Shown here: positions 19,430 to 28,117 of the stretch, piece after piece
How positions within the stretch are numbered: the stretch's first letter is position 1
How the letters are laid out: each line of letters opens with the position of its first letter
Assembly (NCBI RefSeq): GCF_021405525.1
Contig: NZ_JAGQAG010000004.1
Coordinates: 62,001-126,000, forward strand
Direction of reading: 5' to 3'
Source of the DNA: Ruegeria pomeroyi
Lineage (GTDB): Bacteria > Pseudomonadota > Alphaproteobacteria > Rhodobacterales > Rhodobacteraceae
Length of the DNA stretch: 64,000 nucleotides
The notes under the pieces: model-generated
Told to the model about the DNA's origin: nothing
Database searches by the model: none
The model's input: the letters and a program-made list of their open reading frames with translations, nothing else
Translations under genes and position numbers: made by a program

Positions 19430-19720
19430 TCACCGCGTTCGCAAATGTTGCCGCCACCGTGCTGGACGAAAGGGTTTGCATCGCGCGCCTCCTGGACGCC
19501 GAGCACACTTCTTCGATTGCCTGAGCACCGTGTCATCGCCGATCCCAAGGCCCAAACGGTGCAAGAGCCGCGCAGCAGACCGCCCGCCGGTCGCATGCCC
19601 AAGATGGTCGACAATCCCCCCGACACGTGAGGTGCGCCGCGCATAGGGGCGTGCAATCGAGGCGATCTGGTTAGAGAAAGCCCGGCGCGGGCAAACGGGC
19701 GGAAAACGTCGCAACGGCAA
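19430..19720 (-). pseudogene. ISL3-type transposase remnant (N-terminal part)
   Basis: The minus-strand frame contains LRRFPPVCPRRAF, then ARPYARRTSRVGGIVDHLGHATGGRSAARLLHRLGLGI and DDTVLRQ. This matches the zinc-ribbon and helix-turn-helix N-terminal part of ISL3-family transposases as I know them. The rest of the transposase, including its DDE domain, is missing, and upstream similarity seems to shift frame. It is a decayed insertion sequence next to tRNA-Thr. Identification is by motif pattern only. Confidence 0.5.
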
Positions 19721-20109
19721 ACCACAAGATCAACCATTACCTTGTCTCCATGCGCGGAATAATCTTTGAGACACCGACGCTGCCAGCCGTGACGGTGTTG
19801 TGAATGCTATCCATAGTCTGGGCAGATGCCGTTTGGTGCGAAACTGCCCGCTACAATCCACCCGCTAGATTCGCTTTGCGCAACGCTTTGAACCGAAACA
19901 TCGCCTCCGGGCAACCTGTGCCTCTTCGAAATCATGACTATCCCTTACGATTTTTCAAATATCAGGTTAGTGTCGCCACACAAATTGAGGATGGCCCGGT
20001 GAAAGGCCAAAAGGATACGTGTGTTATCGTGAAGCGATTGGATACGAATGCAGCGACCGTTAGACGCCCAATGATCTCGAAGTCCCGGGGCGGATACCCG
20101 GCTGCAAGC
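19721..20109. other. intergenic stretch without a convincing gene
   Basis: About 390 bp lie between the transposase remnant and the XRE regulator. An open frame at 19804-20118 encodes about 104 residues with no recognisable family, no clear ribosome-binding site and mixed composition. I treat it as non-coding or decayed mobile-element DNA. Confidence 0.4.
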
Positions 20110-20904
20110 TCAGTCTGACGCTTTGGTATGGCTGCCCAACAAGATCGACCTGGCTCTTGGGTCCAGTTTCGCCGAATTGATGTCGTAGCGACCGACCTTA
20201 CGCATCACATCTCTCAATGAGTCAAATTCGTCTAGATAGCGCCATACGATGGGCGAGGTGAAGGGGGTGCGCTGGCGGCTTGTGATGCCGAAGGTGGTGC
20301 CGCGCAGGTACTGCAGTTGACCGCGACCGACCGGGTAAAGGACTGTCTCGACCAAAGCGTCCCGGGCCAGTGACTGGTACTCCAAAACAAAGATCCTATT
20401 CCCCAGCATCGCAACCCGACCCTCATATTTTGACAGATAGAGACTGCCGTCGTCAGGGTCGACCGAGCGTTCGAAAGATCGGGAGCGCACCATGCCGTCG
20501 AATTCATCCAAGCGAACAATCGCGCAGATGATCGAGTTCTCCCATGTTTCAGTAAGAAAATAGCTCAAATAATAGCCCAGATAACGACGAAGCGGGATAG
20601 TCTGACCGCGGAAGGCCGCGTCGAACCCGCCTCTTTGTTGACTGCCCCGTTGCGGACCCGCCAGTTTACCCGCAACCGAGGGGTGGCATTCGAATTCGTC
20701 GATCGGCAGGTGAAACTCGGCCGGACGCACGCCGAAATGTGTGGCGATCTTGCGCAAGTTGGCCGGTGAGGGACGTGCTGCGCCGCTGAGATACTTGCTG
20801 AACTGTTGCCGGTTGACGCCGATCTGTCGGCAGATGGCCGAGACCGAGGATTCGGTCGAGCACAAGAGCTTCAGGTTTGTCGCAAAATCATCTTCCATCG
20901 GCAC
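20110..20904 (-). CDS. XRE-family transcriptional regulator with C-terminal sensor-like domain
   Basis: This 264-residue protein has an N-terminal Cro/C1-type helix-turn-helix (about residues 18-62, with ICRQIGVNRQQFSKYLSGAARPSPANLRKIATHFGV). A roughly 170-residue C-terminal domain of unknown fold follows, which may bind a ligand. It is divergent from the ABC transporter operon, 170 bp apart, and is the obvious candidate regulator of that operon. It is not a phage-type repressor by length. Confidence 0.8.
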   Translation of the reverse strand: MPMEDDFATNLKLLCSTESSVSAICRQIGVNRQQFSKYLSGAARPSPANLRKIATHFGVRPAEFHLPIDEFECHPSVAGKLAGPQRGSQQRGGFDAAFRGQTIPLRRYLGYYLSYFLTETWENSIICAIVRLDEFDGMVRSRSFERSVDPDDGSLYLSKYEGRVAMLGNRIFVLEYQSLARDALVETVLYPVGRGQLQYLRGTTFGITSRQRTPFTSPIVWRYLDEFDSLRDVMRKVGRYDINSAKLDPRARSILLGSHTKASD

Positions 20905-21074
20905 GCCCGTCCACGCGTATTCCGATCCAGATTAGTTTGCGACATGAAGTCAGAATAGCATAAAATCGCATACACATGCTAAAGCTTGCTAAATTGCTGA
21001 AAAGCAGCACCTCAGATGAACTCCGTGACAACAAATGCGTCGGGTAGGCGCTTACTCAGTCAGGGAGACAATCA
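20905..21074. promoter_or_regulatory. divergent promoter region, XRE regulator / ABC operon
   Basis: This 170-bp region is AT-richer than its surroundings, especially at 20950-21000 (ATAGCATAAAATCGCATACACATGC). It should carry both promoters and the regulator's operator. I cannot assign -35/-10 boxes with confidence. GGGAGA precedes the start of the binding-protein gene. Confidence 0.4.
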
Positions 21075-22643
21075 ATGACCACACCCAATATCTCATGGAC
21101 CAGAATCGGCCTGCCGCGTCGGTCTTTCCTGAAGGGCGCGACCGCGCTTGGAGGCCTGGCGGCTACGGGCCTGATGCTGCCACGCCCGGCCCATGCGGCA
21201 GAGGGTACGCTAAAGACGCGCACCTATGCCGACATCCGGTCGATGGACCCGGCGTTCAGCCAGGGCGTCGTGGATGAGGAAATCCAAGCCGCGATCTACA
21301 ACAAGTTGATCCAGTATAATCCGGGCCGCCAATGGGGGTGGCAGCTGGACGCGGCGGACATGATCGAACAGGTCGACGACACGCACATCAACTTCGCGCT
21401 CAAGGACACGATCGGCTTCACGAATGGCTTTGGCGCGATGACGGCCGAAGATGTGAAATTCTCATTCGAGCGGATCATCGACGACACGCTTGAATCGACC
21501 AACAAGCCAGACTGGGGCCCTCTGGACCATGTCGAGGTGACGGGAGAGCGGACCGGAACAATCGTTCTGAAGAACGCGTTTCAGCCGCTGTGGTCGATTA
21601 CGCTGCCCTATATCGCGGGAAACATCGTGTCGAAAGCGGCGTTTGAAAGCGTCGGCGGCAAGATAGACACCCAGCCGGTGGCAACTTCCGGCCCCTATCT
21701 GCACGCTGGATGGGAACAGAAGCAGAAGACCACCTTGCGCCGCAACCCTGACTGGCAGGGCGAACCGGCTGCCTTTGACGAGATCCAGATCTACCACATC
21801 GATGACGAGAAAGCGGCAGAGATCGCCTTTGAAGCAGGCGAGATCGACTTCACCCGCGTCAGTCTGGATTCGGTAGAACGTCTGAAGTCGTCGCCGATCG
21901 AAGGCACAACCCTCGACGAGTATCCATCGCTCTATTACGTCTGGGTCGGCATGAACCTCGACAACCCGAAGATGGCCAATCCGAAGCTGCGGCAGGCGAT
22001 CCAGTATGCCATTGACGTGCCAACAATCATGGCGGCAGCCTATTTCGGCGCGGCGGAGCCGTCGACAGGGATCATCGCGCCGGGCCTGCCGGGCCATCGC
22101 GAGACCTCGCTGACGGGTGCTGCCGCCAATTTGGAGAAAGCGCAGGCGCTGATGGCGGAGTCCGGCGAGGGCAACGTATCGCTGACCATAAGTGTCCTGA
22201 ACAAATCCGCGAACGTCACCGCGGCACAGATCATTCAGGCCAACCTGGCCGCCATCGGCATCACGCTGGAGATAAGCCTCCATGAAGGCGCGACCTTCTG
22301 GGAACTCGGAAGCGACGCCAACGTCGAAATGGTCCTGAACCGCTACTCCATGACGCCGGACCCCTACTACGCGACGTCCTGGTTCATCAGCGAACAGGCC
22401 GGCATCTGGAACTGGGAGCGTTTCAAGAACGAGGAGTTCGACGCTCTGCACCTGACCGCACAATCCGAGGCCGATCCGGTCAAGCGGGCTGAGATGTATG
22501 TCCGCGCACAGGACCTGATGGAAGAAAGCGGTGCCTACAAGTTCCTGACCCATGAAGCGACGCCGGTGATCTACCGAAACAGCATCGTTCCGGCGCTGCG
22601 CCCGGATGGCCTGCCACTCTACCGATACTTCGGCGCGGCCTGA
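21075..22643 (+). CDS. ABC transporter substrate-binding protein, family 5 (peptide/opine type)
   Basis: This 522-residue periplasmic protein of the SBP_bac_5 (DppA/OppA) family begins with a twin-arginine signal (RRSFLKGATALGGLAATGLMLPRPAHA), suggesting Tat export. Typical segments are TYADIRSMDPAFSQG near the mature N-terminus and MTAEDVKFSFERIID. It captures peptides, opines or related amides for the permeases and ATPases encoded downstream. The downstream hydrolases hint at an N-acylated or amide-linked substrate. Confidence 0.92.
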   Translation: MTTPNISWTRIGLPRRSFLKGATALGGLAATGLMLPRPAHAAEGTLKTRTYADIRSMDPAFSQGVVDEEIQAAIYNKLIQYNPGRQWGWQLDAADMIEQVDDTHINFALKDTIGFTNGFGAMTAEDVKFSFERIIDDTLESTNKPDWGPLDHVEVTGERTGTIVLKNAFQPLWSITLPYIAGNIVSKAAFESVGGKIDTQPVATSGPYLHAGWEQKQKTTLRRNPDWQGEPAAFDEIQIYHIDDEKAAEIAFEAGEIDFTRVSLDSVERLKSSPIEGTTLDEYPSLYYVWVGMNLDNPKMANPKLRQAIQYAIDVPTIMAAAYFGAAEPSTGIIAPGLPGHRETSLTGAAANLEKAQALMAESGEGNVSLTISVLNKSANVTAAQIIQANLAAIGITLEISLHEGATFWELGSDANVEMVLNRYSMTPDPYYATSWFISEQAGIWNWERFKNEEFDALHLTAQSEADPVKRAEMYVRAQDLMEESGAYKFLTHEATPVIYRNSIVPALRPDGLPLYRYFGAA

Positions 22644-22662
22644 GGTTCCTCCCTGAACCTAC

Positions 22663-22694
22663 GGGGCGCGGCTCAACACCGCGCCCCCCTTTTC
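22663..22694 (+). terminator. attenuating hairpin after the binding-protein gene
   Basis: A perfect 9-bp GC stem (GGGGCGCGG/CCGCGCCCC, 7-nt loop) is followed by CCTTTT between the binding-protein and permease genes. Such hairpins usually stabilise the upstream message and reduce read-through, so the binding protein outnumbers the permease. Confidence 0.65.
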
Positions 22695-22716
22695 AAGACA
22701 GGGAGACAGGTAGGCA

Positions 22717-23661
22717 ATGTTGTCATACGTCATCAAAAGGATCGGTCTGGCGGCAGTCATCACGGTTCTGGCCGTAAGCGCGCTGTTCCTGATCGTGCAC
22801 ATGATCCCCGGCGATCCGGTGTCGACTATGCTGGGGCCCCGCGCGACCCCGGAAATGCGCGCGGCGCTCGAGGCACGGATGGGGCTCGACAAGCCGCTGA
22901 TCGCTCAAATCGGCCTTTTCTTCGCAAACATGCTGCGGGGCGATCTGGGCATGGACGTGTTTTCCAACCGTCCGGTGACGGATATCGTGTTGAATCAGGT
23001 GCCCTATACGTTGACGCTGATCCTGGTTTCCATCAGCTGGTCGGCGGTTTTGGGTATTGCGCTTGGCTGCTACTCTGCCGTGAACCGTAATTCCCTCGGC
23101 GACCGCTTGACCGGAATCCTCTCCGTTTCGGTCATTGCGGTTCCAGCCTTTGTCGTCGCGCTCTATTCGCTGCTGATCTTTGCGGTGAAGCTTCAATGGT
23201 TTCCGGCTATCGGGGCGGGCGACGCTGGCGACTGGGGCGATCAATTGCATCACCTCGTCCTGCCAAGCCTGGCCATAGGTCTCAGCTGGGTCGGCTATAT
23301 TGCACGGCTCGTACGGGCCTCGATGCTGGAAGTGCTGGGCGAGGGGCATATCCGCACCGCGCGCGCTTTCGGCTTGCCAGAAAGACGGATTGTCTTTGGC
23401 TACGCGCTGCGCCTTGCCATCCTGCCCACCGTGACTGTGATCGGGGTCGGCATGGGCTTCCTTTTGTCAGCGGCGGTCTTCACCGAGATCGTCTTTTCCC
23501 GCCCTGGTCTGGGCAAGCTGGTGATCGACAGCATCACCACCCGTAATTACCCGGTGGTCATGGGTTCGGTCCTGTTTTCCACTCTGATCTTCGTCGCCTC
23601 GACCACGCTGGCCGACATCATCAACGCCATTCTGGATCCCCGGATCCGTGCTGGCAAGTGA
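22717..23661 (+). CDS. ABC transporter permease (DppB-like)
   Basis: This 314-residue membrane permease has six predicted helices. It opens MLSYVIKRIGLAAVITVLAVSALFLIVHMIPGDPV, the classic DppB/OppB N-terminus. The EAA loop near residues 210-235 (ARAFGLPERRIVFGYALR) contacts the ATPase subunits. It follows the binding protein after an attenuating hairpin and is paired with a DppC-like partner. Confidence 0.93.
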   Translation: MLSYVIKRIGLAAVITVLAVSALFLIVHMIPGDPVSTMLGPRATPEMRAALEARMGLDKPLIAQIGLFFANMLRGDLGMDVFSNRPVTDIVLNQVPYTLTLILVSISWSAVLGIALGCYSAVNRNSLGDRLTGILSVSVIAVPAFVVALYSLLIFAVKLQWFPAIGAGDAGDWGDQLHHLVLPSLAIGLSWVGYIARLVRASMLEVLGEGHIRTARAFGLPERRIVFGYALRLAILPTVTVIGVGMGFLLSAAVFTEIVFSRPGLGKLVIDSITTRNYPVVMGSVLFSTLIFVASTTLADIINAILDPRIRAGK

Positions 23662-23671
23662 GGGCCCAACC

Positions 23672-24550
23672 ATGACCGACTTGACCGTGCCAAAGCCCCG
23701 TTCCGAACTGGGAGAGATCGTCTACCACCTTGTGCGCGATCCGCTAGGGCTCACGGGGCTTGTGATCGTGCTGCTGATATTGGCGTCTGCGCTCTTTGCC
23801 CCTTGGATCGCACCCTATGATCCCATCGCGCTCAATGTGCCGGACCGACTGCAAGGCCCCGGAGCTGCGCATCTGCTCGGGACGGACCAGCTTGGCCGCG
23901 ATACGTTTTCACGGGTGATCTGGGGCGGACGCGTGGCGCTTCAGGTGGCGCTTCCGACGATCGGAGGGGCGATCCTCATCGGTCTGCTATTGGGAATGAT
24001 CGCAGGATACGGACCGAAATGGATCGACAACCTGATCGTGCTCCTGTTCGACACGGTCCGATCCTTCCCTACGGTCATGTTCGCTCTGGCCGTGGTGGCG
24101 CTGGTCGGGCCCAGCCTGAACACGGTGATCGTCGTGATCATGGTGACGTCGGTTCCCACTTATGGACGGGTCGTCCGGACGTTGACGCAATCGCTGAAAG
24201 AGGCGGAGTTCATCACCGCCGAGAAATCGCTTGGCGCGTCCACCCCCCGGATCATGACGGTTCATATCCTGCCCAACGTGCTGGGGCCGCTCGCGGTGCT
24301 GGCGGCAATGGATATTCCAACCGTCGTGGGATTGGAGGCCGGCCTTTCGTTCCTTGGCATGGGGGTCAAACCGCCGACGCCGTCCTGGGGCTCGCTTCTG
24401 AACGATGGCTACAACCTGATCCGTAACACGCCGTGGCTGATCATTGCGGGGGGCATTCCACTGATCCTGACAACAATAGGGTTCACCTTTCTGGGCGAGG
24501 CGCTGCGGGATGTGGTCGATCCGAAACTGCGCGGCAAGGGAGGCAAATGA
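23672..24550 (+). CDS. ABC transporter permease (DppC-like)
   Basis: This second permease has 292 residues from the ATG at 23672, 10 bp after the DppB-like stop. It has the DppC hallmarks LFAPWIAPYDP, LLGTDQLGRDTFSRVIWGGRVAL and an EAA loop (AEKSLGASTPRIMTVHILPN). The stop overlaps the start of the first ATPase gene (ATGA), showing tight coupling. Confidence 0.93.
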   Translation: MTDLTVPKPRSELGEIVYHLVRDPLGLTGLVIVLLILASALFAPWIAPYDPIALNVPDRLQGPGAAHLLGTDQLGRDTFSRVIWGGRVALQVALPTIGGAILIGLLLGMIAGYGPKWIDNLIVLLFDTVRSFPTVMFALAVVALVGPSLNTVIVVIMVTSVPTYGRVVRTLTQSLKEAEFITAEKSLGASTPRIMTVHILPNVLGPLAVLAAMDIPTVVGLEAGLSFLGMGVKPPTPSWGSLLNDGYNLIRNTPWLIIAGGIPLILTTIGFTFLGEALRDVVDPKLRGKGGK

Positions 24551-25521
24551 TGGCCGTTCTTGATATCCAGAAGCTATCGGTCAGCTATGCCACCCCGCGC
24601 GGAGAACTGAAGGCACTGCGCGACGTCTCCATAACCGTGCCGGATCGCAAGATCGTCGGCATCGTCGGAGAGTCGGGCTGCGGGAAATCCACTCTCATCT
24701 CCGCGATCATCCGGCTCATGGCGCCCAATGCGCATGTCGGTTCGGGGCAGGTGGCGTTCAAGGGAGAGGATCTTCTGACCAAAGGCGAGGCGCAGATTCG
24801 CGCCCTGCGCGGCACCCAGATTTCCATGGTGTTCCAGGACCCGATGCAGACGCACAACCCGGTGCTGACCGTCGGACGACAGATGATCGACATCCAGTAC
24901 CGCGACGCCCTGTCCAAGGCCGAAAAACGCAAGCGCGCGGTGGACATGCTGGCGCTGGTCGGCATCCCGGACCCCGAGGCGCGGCTGAATCAGTATCCTT
25001 TCGAATTCTCCGGCGGGATGCGTCAGCGGATCGCGATCGCCATGGCGCTGATGGCAAGGCCCGCGCTTCTGATCGCCGACGAGCCGACGACCGCGCTTGA
25101 TGCGACGCTGGAGGTGCAGATCATCAAGCGGTTGCGTGAATTGCAGGATGAGATCGGGTGTTCGATCCTGTTCATCTCGCATCATCTGGGGGTCATCGCC
25201 GAGCTTTGCGATGAGGTCGTCGTCATGTATGCGGGCGAGGTCGTCGAGGCCGGGTCGGTCCGCGACGTGTTCCATAGCCCGGCGCATCCCTATACGCGCG
25301 CCCTTCTGGAATGCGATCCCGGCCACATTAAGGAAAAGACCCGCAACCTGCCGACGATCCCCGGCAATATCCCCGATCTTGTGAACCTGCCTTCGGGCTG
25401 CATTTTTGCGGCGCGGTGTCCGCGACGGTTTGATGCCTGCACGGCGCGCCCCGCGATGGCGGAGGCCTCGGCCGGACACGGGACGGCCTGTCATCTGATT
25501 GGCATGGAGATGACGGCATGA
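24547..25521 (+). CDS. ABC transporter ATP-binding protein (DppD-like)
   Basis: This 324-residue ATPase has Walker A GESGCGKST at 41-49, signature SGGMRQRIAIAMAL, Walker B ALLIADEPT and an H-loop ISHHLGV. The C-terminal oligopeptide-transporter extension (GCIFAARCPRRFDAC) with Cys residues is present. The start is ATG 24547, overlapping the DppC-like stop; ATG 24550 directly after is equally possible. It forms a heterodimer with the next gene product. Confidence 0.93.
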   Translation: MMAVLDIQKLSVSYATPRGELKALRDVSITVPDRKIVGIVGESGCGKSTLISAIIRLMAPNAHVGSGQVAFKGEDLLTKGEAQIRALRGTQISMVFQDPMQTHNPVLTVGRQMIDIQYRDALSKAEKRKRAVDMLALVGIPDPEARLNQYPFEFSGGMRQRIAIAMALMARPALLIADEPTTALDATLEVQIIKRLRELQDEIGCSILFISHHLGVIAELCDEVVVMYAGEVVEAGSVRDVFHSPAHPYTRALLECDPGHIKEKTRNLPTIPGNIPDLVNLPSGCIFAARCPRRFDACTARPAMAEASAGHGTACHLIGMEMTA

Positions 25522-26504
25522 ACACGCTTCTCGACATCAGCGATGTGGTGGTGCGGTTTGGCGTGCGCGGCGGGGTCTTCCGCAGCGCAGGCACCATTGA
25601 CGCAGTCTCGGGCGTGAGCCTGAAGATCGAAGAGGGGCAGACCTACGGCATCGTGGGCGAAAGTGGATCGGGCAAGACCACGCTTGCGCGGGCGGTGGCG
25701 GGGCTGCATCACGCCTCTGAAGGCTCGATCCTCTATCTCGGGAAGGAACTGCGCAACCTGCCCGAGACGCAATTCCGCAAGTTGCGGCGCGAGATCGTGA
25801 TGATGTTCCAGGACCCCATCGGTTCGCTGTCCCCACGCCTGTCGATCAAGTCGCTGATCACGGAACCTTTTCGCATACAGGGCATGACCGACCGCGATCT
25901 CGATGCCGAAGCACGGCGGCTCTTGCAGATGGTTGGCCTGCCGCCCGAGTTCGCCGCGCGCTACCCTTACCAGATTTCCGGCGGTCAGGCGCGGCGTGTT
26001 GGCGTCGCGCGAGCGTTGGCGCTGGACCCGAAGCTTTTGATTGCGGACGAACCGACGGCTGGTCTCGATGTATCCATTCAGGGAGAGATGCTCAATCTTC
26101 TGGCGCGGCTTCAGGATGAGCTGGGGCTGGCCATCATGATCATCACGCACAACCTCAACGTCGTACGCCACATCACCGACCGCGTCGGTATCATGTATCT
26201 GGGCAAACTGGTTGAGGAGGGCGATACGGACACCGTTTTCGCCAGCCCGCAGCATCCTTACACACTAGCCCTGCTGGCAGCCAACCCGGAGCCGGACCCG
26301 GATGCGCAACTGATGCGGATCGAACTTCAGGGCGAGCCGCCGAGCATTCTCCGCCGCCCAAAAGGGTGCGAATTCCACACCCGGTGTCCGTTTGCTCAGG
26401 CCCGGTGCGCAGCAGAGGTCCCTGACTGGCAGGTCAAGGGCGCGGCGGCGCATCGCTGTCACTTCCCGTCCGCGTGGGAGGAAAACCGGATGGAGAAGCT
26501 ATGA
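25518..26504 (+). CDS. ABC transporter ATP-binding protein (DppF-like)
   Basis: This 328-residue ATPase has Walker A GESGSGKTT at 47-55, signature SGGQARRVGVARAL, Walker B LLIADEPTAGLD and H-loop ITHNLNV. Its C-terminus contains the Cys-rich GCEFHTRCPFAQARC found in oligopeptide ATPases. It overlaps the preceding gene by four bases and the amidohydrolase gene by four bases, so all seven genes form one transcription unit. Confidence 0.93.
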   Translation: MNTLLDISDVVVRFGVRGGVFRSAGTIDAVSGVSLKIEEGQTYGIVGESGSGKTTLARAVAGLHHASEGSILYLGKELRNLPETQFRKLRREIVMMFQDPIGSLSPRLSIKSLITEPFRIQGMTDRDLDAEARRLLQMVGLPPEFAARYPYQISGGQARRVGVARALALDPKLLIADEPTAGLDVSIQGEMLNLLARLQDELGLAIMIITHNLNVVRHITDRVGIMYLGKLVEEGDTDTVFASPQHPYTLALLAANPEPDPDAQLMRIELQGEPPSILRRPKGCEFHTRCPFAQARCAAEVPDWQVKGAAAHRCHFPSAWEENRMEKL

Positions 26505-28117
26505 CGGGAACGATCTTTGCAGGTGGGCCCATCCTGAGCATGGATGCGGACGACACCCGCCCAGAAGCCATCGGTATCCTTGCCGACAGGATCGTATCTG
26601 TCGGCGCGCTTTCGCATGTCCGTAATGTCCTGCCGAATGCCGCTTTCTGTGACCTTGCGGGTCGCGTTCTGATCCCGGCCTTCATCGACTCGCATGGCCA
26701 TTTTCCCGACAGCGCCATCGTCTCTCTGCTGCGTGTCGATCTGTCAGGCCGCGCCGGTTGCCGAAGCCTTGCCGATGTCCGCGACCGCCTTGCAAGAAAG
26801 GCTGCGCAAACACCGTCCGGAGACTGGGTGATGGGCGCGGCGCTGGACGAGTGTCAGCTGAGCGAGCGGCGCATGCCCACACGGGACGAGCTGGACGCGG
26901 TTTCGACCGACCATCCGATCTGGGTGATCCACGCCTCGGGGCATTGCGGGGTTGCGAATTCGCTGGCACTGGCGCGACAGGGCATTGCCGAAGACAGCGC
27001 CGACCCGGACGGGGGGCGTTTTTTGCGCAACAGCGCGGGCCGCTTGACTGGGAGGATCGAGGACCTGTCGGCCATGGGAGAGATGGGCGACACGCATTTT
27101 CTTCTTGATGACACCTCTTTCCAACGATGCTTTGCGGCGGCGCGCGAGGAATACCTCGCACAAGGAGTGACATTGGCCCAGAACTCCTGGGCGGCGGCGC
27201 CTTTGCTGCATCTATTCAGGGGCATGGCGGAACGGGGCGATCCGGGGATCGACCTGATCCTTTTGCCCGTGGCGGAAATCGAACCGGAGTTCTCGCGCAC
27301 AGGGAGCGGCAGCAACTGGCCGCAAGGGCCGATCGCGCTAGGGCCACGCAAGCTTCTGACGGACGGATCGTTCCTCATGCACACGGCCTTCCTGACCATG
27401 CCGTATCTTGATACGGGTGATACCGGGCTGGCCTATATGGACCGTTCGCTACTGTTTTACGAAGTTGAGAAGCTGCATCGTCTGGGGTTTCAGATCCATT
27501 GCCACTGCAACGGAGACGCGGCGTCCGACATGTTCCTCGATGCGGTCGAAGAGGCGCAGTCCAATGATCCGCGCGCCGATCACCGGCACACGATCATCCA
27601 CGGACAGGTCATGCGGCGGGACCAGATCGTGCGCTGCGCGGGTCTGGGCGTTACCGTCAGCTTCTTCCCGGCCCATATCTGGTACTGGGGGGATCAGCAT
27701 CACGACGAGATTCTTGGCCACGCGCGTGCACAGCACATCTCGCCCACCGGCTGGGCCGAGGCCGAAGGCGTGCGGTTCACCATACATAATGACGCATCCG
27801 TCACACCGACGCGCCCGCTGGAACTGATCCACACGACGGTCAGTCGCCGCACACAGAGCGGGCGTGTGCTTGGCCCGGAACAACGTCTGTCGCCGCTTGC
27901 TGCATTGCGCGCCCACACAATTGATGCCGCATGGCAAGTGTTCTACGAAGAGGAGCGCGGCTCGCTGGAGCTGGGGAAGCTGGCAGATCTGGTGATCCTG
28001 GAAGCAAATCCGCTGTCGTGCCCGGAGGCGATCGCGTCGATCAAGGTCAGCGAGACATTGCGGCGTGGCGCACGGGTCTATCAACGCAATGCAACGAAAG
28101 TAGGTGAACCCGCATGA
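26501..28117 (+). CDS. amidohydrolase family 3 protein (YtcJ-like)
   Basis: This 538-residue metal-dependent hydrolase of the amidohydrolase superfamily has the HxH metal motif at His65/His67 (FIDSHGHF), GFQIHCHCNGD with further His ligands, and RHTIIHGQVM. The C-terminal GSLELGKLADLVILEANPL is diagnostic of the family, which includes N-substituted formamide deformylases. There is no signal peptide, so it acts in the cytoplasm on imported substrate. The ATG at 26501 overlaps the transporter ATPase stop. The exact amide bond cleaved is unknown. Confidence 0.85.
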   Translation: MTGTIFAGGPILSMDADDTRPEAIGILADRIVSVGALSHVRNVLPNAAFCDLAGRVLIPAFIDSHGHFPDSAIVSLLRVDLSGRAGCRSLADVRDRLARKAAQTPSGDWVMGAALDECQLSERRMPTRDELDAVSTDHPIWVIHASGHCGVANSLALARQGIAEDSADPDGGRFLRNSAGRLTGRIEDLSAMGEMGDTHFLLDDTSFQRCFAAAREEYLAQGVTLAQNSWAAAPLLHLFRGMAERGDPGIDLILLPVAEIEPEFSRTGSGSNWPQGPIALGPRKLLTDGSFLMHTAFLTMPYLDTGDTGLAYMDRSLLFYEVEKLHRLGFQIHCHCNGDAASDMFLDAVEEAQSNDPRADHRHTIIHGQVMRRDQIVRCAGLGVTVSFFPAHIWYWGDQHHDEILGHARAQHISPTGWAEAEGVRFTIHNDASVTPTRPLELIHTTVSRRTQSGRVLGPEQRLSPLAALRAHTIDAAWQVFYEEERGSLELGKLADLVILEANPLSCPEAIASIKVSETLRRGARVYQRNATKVGEPA

